Origin: Gemmatimonadota bacterium | GTDB taxonomy: Bacteria; Gemmatimonadota; Gemmatimonadetes; Gemmatimonadales; Gemmatimonadaceae | Assembly (NCBI GenBank): GCA_025359135.1 | Contig: JANYHJ010000209.1 | Span: forward strand, 1-38,528 | Length of the DNA stretch: 38,528 bases | Direction: 5' to 3' | In this document: piece by piece, positions 25,895 to 33,134 of the stretch | Layout of the letters: each line of letters begins with the position of its first letter | How positions within the stretch are numbered: the first letter of the stretch is position 1 | The notes under the pieces: model-generated | The model's database searches: none | What the model was told of the DNA's origin: nothing | Seen by the model: the letters and a program-made list of their open reading frames with translations, nothing else | Position numbers and translations under genes: made by a program

Positions 25895-27243
25895 CCGACG
25901 CGCGCATCCGGGTCCTCATCGCCGAAGACGAACCGCAGCTCGGCGCCCTGCTCGAGACCTTCCTCACGCAACGCGGCTGCAGTACCGTGCTCGTGCGCGA
26001 CGGGCGCGCCGCCCTCGAACGCCTGCTCACCGATCCCTTCGACGTCGCCATCGTCGACATCGTCATGCCGGAGCTCGACGGCCTCGCCGTGCTGCGCCAG
26101 CTGCGCGAGGAGCCGCTGCCGCCCGAGGTCATCGTCAGCTCCGGCATCGGCACCGTGGACACGGCCATCGCCGCGATCAAGCTCGGCGCCTACGACTACC
26201 TGCCCAAGCCGTACCGCATGACCGAGATCGAGGCACTCGTGCGTCGCGCCTTCGAGAAGCGGCAGCTGGTGCGCGCCGAGGCGCTGAGGCGACAGCGCCG
26301 AACCATACCCGTCGGGCTTAGCGAATTCCGTACCACCACCCCCGAGCTGCAGCACGTGCTCGCGTCGGTCGAGCCGATGGCGCACGAAGCCGGGCCGATC
26401 TGTCTCTTCGGTGAGCGCGGCACGGGCAAGGCGCTCGTCGCGCGCGCCCTCCACCGCATGAGCGGGCGCAACGGCGCCTTCGTCGAGATGCGCTGCGGCG
26501 ACCTCCTGGCGGCACGGCATGAGGCCGAACTCGTCGGCCGCGAGGCGGGTGATCCCGTCGAGCGACGCATCGGGTCGGTGGAACTTGCCGCGGGCGGCAC
26601 GCTCTTTCTCGGCGACCTCGAGCGGCTCGAGCCGCGCGCGCAGCAGCGGCTGCTCTCCATCATCGACGACGCCACGTACGTGCGCGTCGACGCCACCCGG
26701 CAGCGGCGCTGCGACGTGCGCGTCGTCGCCGCCACCTCGCTTGCGATCGCCGACGCCGTGGCGGCCCGCTCGCTCCGGCCCGACCTCGCGTCGCGCTTCG
26801 GCGCACACGTCATCGCGCTGCCACCCCTGCGGCAGCGTCGCGGCGACATCCGGCTGCTCGCCGACAAGTTCCTCGCCGAGATCGGCGGCGCCAATCCGTC
26901 ACGCCTCACCGAGGCGGCCGGCGAGGCGCTCGAGCGTTACGGCTGGCCCGGCAACGTGCAGGAGCTGCGGGCCGTCCTCGAGCGCGCCGTGCTGCTCGCC
27001 GGTGGTGCCCCGATCCAGCCGCGCGATCTCGCGCTCGCGGATGGCGTCGGTCCACGCCCCGTGCCGGCGCCCCCGGTCTCGCTCGAAGAGGTGGAACGTC
27101 GCCACATTGCGGAGGTGCTGGCGCACGTCGGCTGGCATCAGGGGCGCGCCGCGGAGGTGCTCGGCATCTCTGCCAAGACGCTCTATCGCAAGATCCGCGA
27201 GTACGGGCTCGAACGCCCGCACGCTGGCGCGCTCACCCGTTGA
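25891..27243 (+). CDS. NtrC-family response regulator with degenerate AAA+ domain lacking GAFTGA
   Basis: A protein of 450 residues, GTG start coupled to the kinase. The receiver domain (1-120) has acidic E12/D13, phosphoacceptor D56 and K106. The AAA+ domain (about 145-375) keeps Walker A GERGTGK (174-180), 'LRPDLASRF' near the arginine-finger region and 'GWPGNVQELR'. However, the sigma54-contact loop GAFTGA is missing: after 'ELVGREAG' the chain goes straight to 'DPVERRIG', about three residues short. Walker B reads LFLGD where LFLDE is expected, so the key Asp is Gly241. A Fis-type helix-turn-helix is intact (402-440, 'GRAAEVLGISAKTLYRKIREYGL'). It can probably bind DNA and be phosphorylated, but is unlikely to activate sigma54 promoters; it may work with sigma70 or as a repressor. 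Confidence 0.88.
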   Translation: MTDARIRVLIAEDEPQLGALLETFLTQRGCSTVLVRDGRAALERLLTDPFDVAIVDIVMPELDGLAVLRQLREEPLPPEVIVSSGIGTVDTAIAAIKLGAYDYLPKPYRMTEIEALVRRAFEKRQLVRAEALRRQRRTIPVGLSEFRTTTPELQHVLASVEPMAHEAGPICLFGERGTGKALVARALHRMSGRNGAFVEMRCGDLLAARHEAELVGREAGDPVERRIGSVELAAGGTLFLGDLERLEPRAQQRLLSIIDDATYVRVDATRQRRCDVRVVAATSLAIADAVAARSLRPDLASRFGAHVIALPPLRQRRGDIRLLADKFLAEIGGANPSRLTEAAGEALERYGWPGNVQELRAVLERAVLLAGGAPIQPRDLALADGVGPRPVPAPPVSLEEVERRHIAEVLAHVGWHQGRAAEVLGISAKTLYRKIREYGLERPHAGALTR

Positions 27244-27256
27244 CCGGACCCGCTGC

Positions 27257-27925
27257 ATGAAAGTGCTGGTGATCGAGGACGATCCGACCGTCGGCCAGTT
27301 CGTGAAGCGAGGACTCGAGGAGCAGCGTTGGGGCGTGGATCTCGCCGTCGACGGTGAATCGGGAGAGCGACTCGCGGCCTCGCAGGAGTATGACCTCGTG
27401 ATTCTCGACATGCGCCTTCCGGGAAAGAACGGCATCCAGGTGCTCGAGTCGCTGCGCGCGCGTGGTTTCGAACGGCCCGTGCTCGTGCTTACCGCGCAGG
27501 ACGCCGTGGACGCCAAGGTCAAGACGCTCCGTGCCGGCGCCGACGACTACGTCACCAAGCCGTTCGCGTTCGAGGAGCTCCTCGCGCGCGTGGAGGCGCT
27601 CGCGCGCAGGCCGCGCGCCATTGCGCGCCCGGTGCTCACCGTCGCCGACCTCGTCCTCGACCAGGATACGCGCGAGGTGCATCGGGCCGGCGATCCGGTC
27701 GAGCTCACGCCCAAGGAATACGCCGTGCTCGAGTACCTCATGCGCCACGCCGGCAAGGTCATGAGCCGCACGCTCATCACCGAGTACGCCTGGGGCTATC
27801 ACTTCGACCCGGGCACCAACATCGTCGACGTGGTCATCACGCATCTTCGCAAGAAGGTGGACGCCGCGCACACGCGGAAGCTGATCGGCACCGTGCGCGG
27901 TGTCGGGTACGTGATCAAGCCGTAA
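27257..27925 (+). CDS. OmpR/PhoB-family response regulator
   Basis: A protein of 222 residues, starting 13 bases after the NtrC-like gene. The receiver has E7/D8/D9, phosphoacceptor D51 in 'DLVILDMRLPGKNG' and the conserved lysine in 'YVTKPF'. The C-terminal winged helix has 'VELTPKEYAVLEYLMRHAGKVMSRTLI', 'NIVDVVITHLRKKVD' and ends 'GTVRGVGYVIKP', all typical of OmpR/PhoB. It binds direct repeats as a dimer when phosphorylated. The next gene starts 3 bases after its stop and encodes a membrane kinase, its likely partner. It resembles CusR/QseB-like regulators in tone, but the regulon cannot be inferred. Confidence 0.93.
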   Translation: MKVLVIEDDPTVGQFVKRGLEEQRWGVDLAVDGESGERLAASQEYDLVILDMRLPGKNGIQVLESLRARGFERPVLVLTAQDAVDAKVKTLRAGADDYVTKPFAFEELLARVEALARRPRAIARPVLTVADLVLDQDTREVHRAGDPVELTPKEYAVLEYLMRHAGKVMSRTLITEYAWGYHFDPGTNIVDVVITHLRKKVDAAHTRKLIGTVRGVGYVIKP

Positions 27926-27928
27926 GCC

Positions 27929-29458
27929 GTGGCTTCCGTCCGCACGCGCCTCACGGCGGCGTACACCGCCGCCTTGGCCGGCACCCTGGTGATCTTCACC
28001 TTCGCGCTGCTCGTGGCGCGCACCGAGGGCAACTTCGCCGAGTTGCAGCGCTCGGTGGCTGATCAGGCAAGCGCTGCGGCGCGCGCCATCAAGCAGTCCG
28101 AACTCTCCAACCAGCCGGTCACCGTGCCGGGCGACAAGCCCGGTAGCCGCACGGTGAACCCCATGCTCCGCATCGCGCTCGAGGGGGTGCCGAGCTACCT
28201 GCTGGTGCTCGACGACACCGGCAAGACCCTCTACGCATCGTTCGCGGTCCGGCAGCTCACCGACGACGACATTGCCACGCTCGTGCGCACCTCGCTCCGG
28301 CTCTCGGCCACGCGACCGAGCGTCAAGGTCACCCTCGGCGAGGACCAGCTGCTGCTGGTCGCGCGTGAGGAGCCCGGTGACGTGCAGCGCGGTGCGCGTC
28401 CGATGCGTGTCGTCGCGGGGGCGAGCACCCGGCGCGTCGGTGTGATCCCGCCGGAACAGTGGACGATCATGCTGGGCGTCGCTCCGCTCCTCATCGGTGT
28501 CTCGGTCTGGTTTGCCTGGCTGATCGCGGGCAACGCGCTGCGCCCGGTGGACCGCGTCATCGACGAGGTCGAGGCCATCACGGACGGCCGCTCACTCCAT
28601 CGCCGCCTCAACGTCGAGGATCGCGGTGACGAACTCGACCGCCTCGCCGCGACCCTCAACGAAATGATCGCGCGCCTCGAAACGTCGTTCAGCGCGCTCA
28701 GGCGCTTCACCGCCGATGCCAGCCACGAGCTCAAGACGCCGCTGACTGTCATGCGGGCCGACGTCGAGCGCGCGATGCAGGTGCCCTCGGGGTCCGGCGA
28801 CCAACTCGTGGCGCTCGAGGAAGCGCTCGCCGAATCGGCGCGCATGGCCGACCTCGTCGATTCGCTGCTCACGCTCGCCCGCGCCGACGAGGGCCGCTTC
28901 GAGGTCCACCGCGAGCCCGTCTACCTCGAGCCGCTCGTGCGCGACGTCGCTGAAACGGCGCATATCCTCGGCGAATCGCAGGGCATCGACATCGCGCTGC
29001 CGGTGATGGAGGACGCGCTCGTGATGGGAGATCGGGCGCGGCTGCGCCAGCTGCTGCTCAACCTGATCACGAACGCCATCAAGTACACGGCAGCGGGAGG
29101 CAGCGTCGAGATCGCACTCTCGCGGCGCATCGACGGCGTGTCAGTCTCCGTGCGCGACACGGGGATCGGCATTTCGGCCGCCGACCTGCCCTTTGTTTTC
29201 GAGCGCTTCTGGCGCGCCGATCGCGCGCGCTCGAGGGCGTCGGAGCGCGGCGGATTCGGACTCGGGCTCGCGATCGCCAAGTGGATCGCGCAGGCTCACG
29301 GTGGCACGCTCTCCGTCACGAGCCGGTTGGGGCGAGGAAGCACCTTCACCGTGCTGCTGCCGCTCGCGGCAGATGTTTCCCGCCCGGACGGGGAGCCCGC
29401 CCTCTCCGACGACGGGGCTGCACGCCCCGCCGGGGAGCGGAGTATCGGCATTTCATAA
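27929..29458 (+). CDS. Membrane sensor histidine kinase (HAMP-HisKA-HATPase)
   Basis: A protein of 509 residues, GTG start 27929. TM1 (about 10-30) and TM2 (about 178-200) enclose a periplasmic sensor of about 145 residues with 'SYLLVLDDTGKTLYASF', a PAS-like or dCache-like strand pattern. A HAMP linker (200-252) leads to HisKA with H266 in 'ADASHELKTPL'. The ATPase part has 'LLLNLITNAIKYT', DTGIGI, 'FERFWRADRARS' and 'GFGLGLAIAKWI', all intact. A tail of about 28 residues after the ATPase is polar and probably disordered. It is the fourth gene of a four-gene signalling run and pairs with the OmpR-type regulator. The signal is unknown. Confidence 0.92.
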   Translation: MASVRTRLTAAYTAALAGTLVIFTFALLVARTEGNFAELQRSVADQASAAARAIKQSELSNQPVTVPGDKPGSRTVNPMLRIALEGVPSYLLVLDDTGKTLYASFAVRQLTDDDIATLVRTSLRLSATRPSVKVTLGEDQLLLVAREEPGDVQRGARPMRVVAGASTRRVGVIPPEQWTIMLGVAPLLIGVSVWFAWLIAGNALRPVDRVIDEVEAITDGRSLHRRLNVEDRGDELDRLAATLNEMIARLETSFSALRRFTADASHELKTPLTVMRADVERAMQVPSGSGDQLVALEEALAESARMADLVDSLLTLARADEGRFEVHREPVYLEPLVRDVAETAHILGESQGIDIALPVMEDALVMGDRARLRQLLLNLITNAIKYTAAGGSVEIALSRRIDGVSVSVRDTGIGISAADLPFVFERFWRADRARSRASERGGFGLGLAIAKWIAQAHGGTLSVTSRLGRGSTFTVLLPLAADVSRPDGEPALSDDGAARPAGERSIGIS

Positions 29459-29513
29459 CGTCGACTTCATCGTTTCCTAATCTTCAAGCTATTCCGGCTT
29501 CATTCGTGAGCCC

Positions 29514-29524
29514 TAGAATATTCT
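29514..29524 (+). promoter_or_regulatory. Possible -10 box overlapping a 10-base palindrome before tonB
   Basis: TAGAAT (29514-29519) is a fair -10 match 54 bases before tonB, in a locally AT-rich gap. It overlaps the perfect palindrome AGAATATTCT (29515-29524), which could be an operator. No good -35 was found, and it is not a recognisable Fur box. Confidence 0.28.
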
Positions 29525-29573
29525 CGCGTTCGCAGGCCTCCTTCCGAACCATTCCGCGGAGAAGTACCCCGGC

Positions 29574-30278
29574 ATGTTCAATAACCTGATCGAGAGCAGG
29601 GCGAAGAAGCAGAGCATGGCGGGGACGACCGTCGTTTCGGGCGTCATCCACGCGATCCTGATTTCAGGCGCCGTCTACGCCACGCTCAACGCGGGGCAGA
29701 ACAACGACAAGGCGAAGGTCGAGGACGTCAAGTTCGTCGACAACACGCCCAAGGACGAGCCGAAGCCGAAGGACGAGCCGCCGCCACCGAAGCAGGAGAT
29801 TGCGTCGGTCGCGCCGCCCAAGGGCTTCCAGGTGCTCATCGCGCCGGTGGACATTCCCGACGTGATTCCCGAAGTCGACCTCTCCAAGAAGGCGACGGAC
29901 GAAGCCGACTTCTCGGGCAAGGGCGTCGCGGGCGGCACGTCGAAGGGCGTCGGCAACGGCCCGCCAGTCGACATGAACCAGCCCTTCTTCGAGTTCCAGG
30001 TGGAAAAGCCGGTGGTTGCGAACGGCGGCGCCACGCCGCGCTACCCGGAAATCCTGCGTTCAGCCGCCGTCGAGGGCGAAGTGCTCGCCCAGTTCGTCGT
30101 CGACACCTCGGGCCGCGTCGAGCTCAACTCGTTCAAGGTGCTGCGGTCGACCCACGACCTGTTCGTGGCCGCGGTGCGCCAGGCGCTGCCCGGCATGCGG
30201 TTCATTCCCGCCGAAGTCGGCGGTCGTCACGTGAAGCAGTTGGTGCAGCAGCCGTTCGCCTTCGGTATCGCCAAGTAG
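29574..30278 (+). CDS. tonB: Energy transducer TonB
   Basis: A protein of 234 residues. A single N-terminal membrane anchor (about 19-39, 'TTVVSGVIHAILISGAVYATL') is followed by a Lys/Pro/Glu-rich segment ('PKDEPKPKDEPPPPK'), then a spacer, and the TonB C-terminal domain from about 150 ('ATPRYPEILRSAAVEGEVLAQFVVDTSGRV' to the end). It carries the proton-motive force from ExbB/ExbD to outer-membrane receptors. GGAGAAG lies about 10 bases upstream. It heads the tonB-exbB-exbD-exbD cluster, and a receptor it could serve is encoded at 18374. The proline-rich spacer is short compared with E. coli TonB. Confidence 0.9.
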   Translation: MFNNLIESRAKKQSMAGTTVVSGVIHAILISGAVYATLNAGQNNDKAKVEDVKFVDNTPKDEPKPKDEPPPPKQEIASVAPPKGFQVLIAPVDIPDVIPEVDLSKKATDEADFSGKGVAGGTSKGVGNGPPVDMNQPFFEFQVEKPVVANGGATPRYPEILRSAAVEGEVLAQFVVDTSGRVELNSFKVLRSTHDLFVAAVRQALPGMRFIPAEVGGRHVKQLVQQPFAFGIAK

Positions 30279-30314
30279 CTCAGTCTTCCTCTTCCGTTCT
30301 CGGAGCAATCGACG

Positions 30315-31052
30315 ATGGATCTCTCGCTGATGGAACTGTTCGCCTCGATGGGCCTGTTCGCCAAGGGCATCGTCCTGGTGCTTGCGCTCATGAGCATGTA
30401 CTCGCTGACCATCACGATCCAGAAGTGGTGGGGGCTGCGCGCCGCGCAGGCCGAGACGCTCAAGTGTGCGCCTGAATTCTCGCAGTTCCTCGAGGAGGAC
30501 AACCTCGTCGAGGCGATCCACCTCGCCGAGGGCTACAAGAAGTCGCACGTCGCCAAGGTCCTCGGCGGCGCGCTCGGCGAGATTCGCCCGCTCATTCAGG
30601 ATGGGTCCGTCACCGTCGCCGACATCAACTCGGCCGAGCGTGCCGTCGAGCGCGAAATGCTCATGACGATCGTCCAGCTCAAGCGCGGCCTGGGCGTGCT
30701 CGCCACGGTCGGCGCCACGGCGCCCTTCGTCGGCCTCCTCGGCACCACGATGGGCATCGTGAATGCCTTCACGGGCATGGCCAAGTCGGGTTCGGGCGGT
30801 ATCGCCTCGATCGCGGCCGGCGTCGCGGAGGCGCTCATCACGACCGCCTTCGGTCTCCTCGTGGCCATCCCGGCGGTGTGGGCGTTCAACTTCTTCCAGA
30901 CCAAGATCGACAACCTCACGGCCGAGATGACCTACTCGTCCAAGGAAATGATCGACTACCTGATCAAGGGCGTCTCGGGCGAGTTCGGCCGCAGCCGCTT
31001 CACGAAGGAGTTCAACACGCAGTCGAACGCCAACGCCCCGATCAGCAAGTAA
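30315..31052 (+). CDS. exbB: MotA/TolQ/ExbB proton channel protein
   Basis: A protein of 245 residues with three membrane segments: about 15-38, about 134-160 ('TVGATAPFVGLLGTTMGIVNAF', the diagnostic ExbB/TolQ motif) and about 172-198 ('AEALITTAFGLLVAIPAVWAFNFF'). A cytoplasmic loop lies between the first two. ExbB pentamers surround an ExbD dimer and conduct protons to power TonB. The motif cannot separate ExbB from TolQ, but the tonB gene just upstream and lack of tolA/tolB/pal favour ExbB. GGAG precedes the ATG. Confidence 0.92.
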   Translation: MDLSLMELFASMGLFAKGIVLVLALMSMYSLTITIQKWWGLRAAQAETLKCAPEFSQFLEEDNLVEAIHLAEGYKKSHVAKVLGGALGEIRPLIQDGSVTVADINSAERAVEREMLMTIVQLKRGLGVLATVGATAPFVGLLGTTMGIVNAFTGMAKSGSGGIASIAAGVAEALITTAFGLLVAIPAVWAFNFFQTKIDNLTAEMTYSSKEMIDYLIKGVSGEFGRSRFTKEFNTQSNANAPISK

Positions 31053-31085
31053 GCCCGCCCACTACCTCACCAGGGGAAACAACCC

Positions 31086-31562
31086 ATGGGCATGTCAATG
31101 GGCGGAGGCGCCGCCGTCAAGGCGGAGCCGAACGTGACGCCGATGATCGACGTGATGCTCGTGCTCCTGATCATCTTCATGATCGTGGTGCCGGCCATCA
31201 ACGCGGGCTTCAATGCGGTGCCGCCGAAGGGGATCAACCTCAAGGCGCGGCCGGAAGAGCCGGGCGAAGTCGTGCTCGGCATCGACGCCGATGGCAAGTA
31301 CTATCTCGACAAGAAGCCGATCAAGAACGAGACGCTGGCCGAGCAGCTCAAGGCCATCTATGACGCGCGCACGACGGACAAGATTCTCTACGTCAAGGCG
31401 CACAACGAGCTCAAGTACGAAAAGGTCATCGATGCGCTCGACATCGCCAGCAAGGCCGGCGTGCGCATGACGGGCATGATCTCGGACCAGGTCTCGGGCA
31501 CGATGTCCTCCGTGCCGGGCGACAATCCGCTGGTCAGCACCAAGAAGGAGGTGCCCGAATGA
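31086..31562 (+). CDS. exbD: ExbD/TolR-family biopolymer transport protein (first copy)
   Basis: A protein of 158 residues preceded by AGGGGAA. A glycine-rich N-terminus (MGMSMGGGAAVK) leads to 'NVTPMIDVMLVLLIIFMIVVP', the single membrane helix with the proton-carrying D22. The periplasmic domain ends 'ALDIASKAGVRMTGMISDQV' and an extra tail of about 25 residues that the second copy lacks. It works with ExbB to energise TonB. It overlaps the next gene by 4 bases (ATGA). The two ExbD copies differ mainly in the periplasmic part. Confidence 0.92.
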   Translation: MGMSMGGGAAVKAEPNVTPMIDVMLVLLIIFMIVVPAINAGFNAVPPKGINLKARPEEPGEVVLGIDADGKYYLDKKPIKNETLAEQLKAIYDARTTDKILYVKAHNELKYEKVIDALDIASKAGVRMTGMISDQVSGTMSSVPGDNPLVSTKKEVPE

Positions 31563-31978
31563 GCATGTCCGTGGGCGGAGGCGGGTCCAGCCTCAACAAC
31601 GACATGAACGTCACGCCGATGATCGACGTGCTGCTCGTGCTCCTGATCATCTTCATGATCGTGGTGCCGATGTCGCGGAAGGTCATCGACATCCAGCTGC
31701 CCGATCCGACGCCGCAGCAGGTGCCGCCCGGCGCGGTCAACACCCAGATCGTGCTCGAGGTCGGTCCGGGGGGCGTCTACTCCGTCAACAAGGAAGTCGT
31801 CCCGAAGGATCGACTGCTCGCGCGGCTCAAGGAGATCTACGATCCGCGCCCGGAGAAGGTCATCTTCGTGAAGGGCGGCAACGAAGCCACATATCAGGAC
31901 GTCGTCTGGGGCATGGACCAGGCCCGTGGCGCCGGGGTCAAGGTCATCGGTGTTCCGCCGAAGGACGTGCTCAAGTAG
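31559..31978 (+). CDS. exbD: ExbD/TolR-family biopolymer transport protein (second copy)
   Basis: A protein of 139 residues, ATGA-coupled to the first exbD. The N-terminus MSMSVGGGGSSLNND and the helix 'MNVTPMIDVLLVLLIIFMIVVP' with D23 closely match the first copy, while the periplasmic domain ('LPDPTPQQVPPGAVNTQIVLEVGPGG') is clearly different. Two ExbD paralogs with one ExbB suggest a mixed ExbD dimer in the channel or alternative partners. The stop is followed by a strong hairpin that probably ends the transcript. Confidence 0.92.
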   Translation: MSMSVGGGGSSLNNDMNVTPMIDVLLVLLIIFMIVVPMSRKVIDIQLPDPTPQQVPPGAVNTQIVLEVGPGGVYSVNKEVVPKDRLLARLKEIYDPRPEKVIFVKGGNEATYQDVVWGMDQARGAGVKVIGVPPKDVLK

Positions 31979-32002
31979 GACGCGCTTTTCTCGTGCGAAA
32001 GT

Positions 32003-32040
32003 GTACGGCGGACGAACCCTTTTGGGCTCGTCCGCCGTAC
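32003..32040 (+). terminator. Strong hairpin after the second exbD
   Basis: GTACGGCGGACGA (32003-32015) pairs perfectly with TCGTCCGCCGTAC (32028-32040); after one A-C mismatch, CCC/GGG closes a TTTT loop. This is the strongest stem seen in the window. A T-run does not follow, so termination may need another factor. It separates the tonB-exb operon from the second tonB-like gene. Confidence 0.6.
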
Positions 32041-32086
32041 TAGTTGGGGGAGTGGATGCATTCCACCACGTGGCCCCCGTTCCGCA

Positions 32087-32956
32087 ATGCCGACTGATCT
32101 CGCGCTGATGTCCGACACCGCCGACGCGCCCGCCGACGAGACTCCTGCGCCTACGGGCCGCGGGAAGCTTCGGCCGCTCGTCGGCATTCCCGGCGTGAAG
32201 CCGGCGGCTGACTGGCGCGGGGCCTCGGTGTCGTTCGTCCTCCATGCGCTCATCGTCCTGCTGCTGTTGATTCCGGCCTTCGTGCCGGAGGCCATCGACT
32301 TCGTGCAGGCGGGCGCAGGCGGTCCCGGACCAGCGGGCGGTGGCGGCGGCGGCCGACGAGGCACTGGTGGTCTCTTCACCCCTGATCGCGCCGAACGGCT
32401 GCGATACATCGAACCACCGCGTACGCAGCCCGTGCTCACTCCCGCACCGATCGTGCCGCCGCCCGAGCAGAAGAAGCCCGAGGAGAAGAAGCCGGAGCCT
32501 CCGACCCCTGTTCCGCCGACCCCGGCGCCGCCCGCCGCGGCGCCGGTTGCGCAAGCGGAGACCCCTGGGAGCGGTGGCGGCTCGGGCGATGATGGCTCGA
32601 AGGGGAACGGCGTCGGATCAGGCGGCGGCGTCGGATCGGGCGTTGGGACGGGGCGCGGCAGTGGCGACGGTCCGGGCACCGGTGGCGGACTCTTGGACAA
32701 GTATCCGCCCAAGGTGATCAGCATGCCCATCCTTCCGCTTCCCATTCCGGAAGGGGTGCGCCCGTATCACCTCAAGGCCCTTTTCGACGTCGACGAGACC
32801 GGGAAGGCCAAGCTCATCGCGTACAACCAGAGCCGGAACGACAACTACAACCGGCGGGTCTGGCAGATGCTGCAGGAGATGCGCTTTCGTCCGGCCGTAC
32901 GCCGGGACGGCCTCGCGGTGAGGGACACCTTCGAGCTGCGCGCCGACGCGCCCTGA
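32087..32956 (+). CDS. TonB-like energy transducer, second copy with a long Pro/Gly-rich spacer
   Basis: A protein of 289 residues from ATG 32087; an in-frame ATG at 32108 is equally possible. A cytoplasmic N-terminus of about 45 residues precedes one membrane helix (about 47-67, 'SFVLHALIVLLLLIPAFVP'). A long low-complexity spacer follows, first Pro/Glu/Lys-rich ('PPPEQKKPEEKKPEPPTPVPPTP'-like) and then Gly/Ser-rich (about 160-205). The C-terminal domain ('HLKALFDVDETGKAKLIAYNQSRNDNYNRRVWQMLQEMRFRPAVRRDG') fits TonB_C. The charge-rich cytoplasmic lead and the longer reach differ from the first TonB. It lies beyond the hairpin, so it may be expressed separately. It could serve other receptors or a TolA-like role. 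Confidence 0.75.
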   Translation: MPTDLALMSDTADAPADETPAPTGRGKLRPLVGIPGVKPAADWRGASVSFVLHALIVLLLLIPAFVPEAIDFVQAGAGGPGPAGGGGGGRRGTGGLFTPDRAERLRYIEPPRTQPVLTPAPIVPPPEQKKPEEKKPEPPTPVPPTPAPPAAAPVAQAETPGSGGGSGDDGSKGNGVGSGGGVGSGVGTGRGSGDGPGTGGGLLDKYPPKVISMPILPLPIPEGVRPYHLKALFDVDETGKAKLIAYNQSRNDNYNRRVWQMLQEMRFRPAVRRDGLAVRDTFELRADAP

Positions 32957-32972
32957 GCCCCCGCGTGAGCGC

Positions 32973-33007
32973 CGCGTTCCGGAGCGCGAGCGGGAACGCG
33001 AAGTTTT
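32973..33007 (+). terminator. Probable intrinsic terminator after the second tonB-like gene
   Basis: CGCGTTCC (32973-32980) pairs with GGAACGCG (32993-33000) around a 12-base loop, and AAGTTTT follows immediately. A GC stem plus T-run 16 bases after the stop fits a Rho-independent terminator. The remaining gap to 33135 holds AT-rich GTAATTTTG (33044-33052), where a promoter for the permease could lie, but no clear box pair was found. Confidence 0.5.
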
Positions 33008-33134
33008 CCGTACCCCCTTGCTGGCGCTAGCGTTACACGAGCCGTAATTTTGGGGATTCGCTGAACTTTTTCGGCACGCGGTCGGCAATTCCCGGTCGCC
33101 TCCGATCCTTCTCGACACCCCGCCGGCTCAACGC

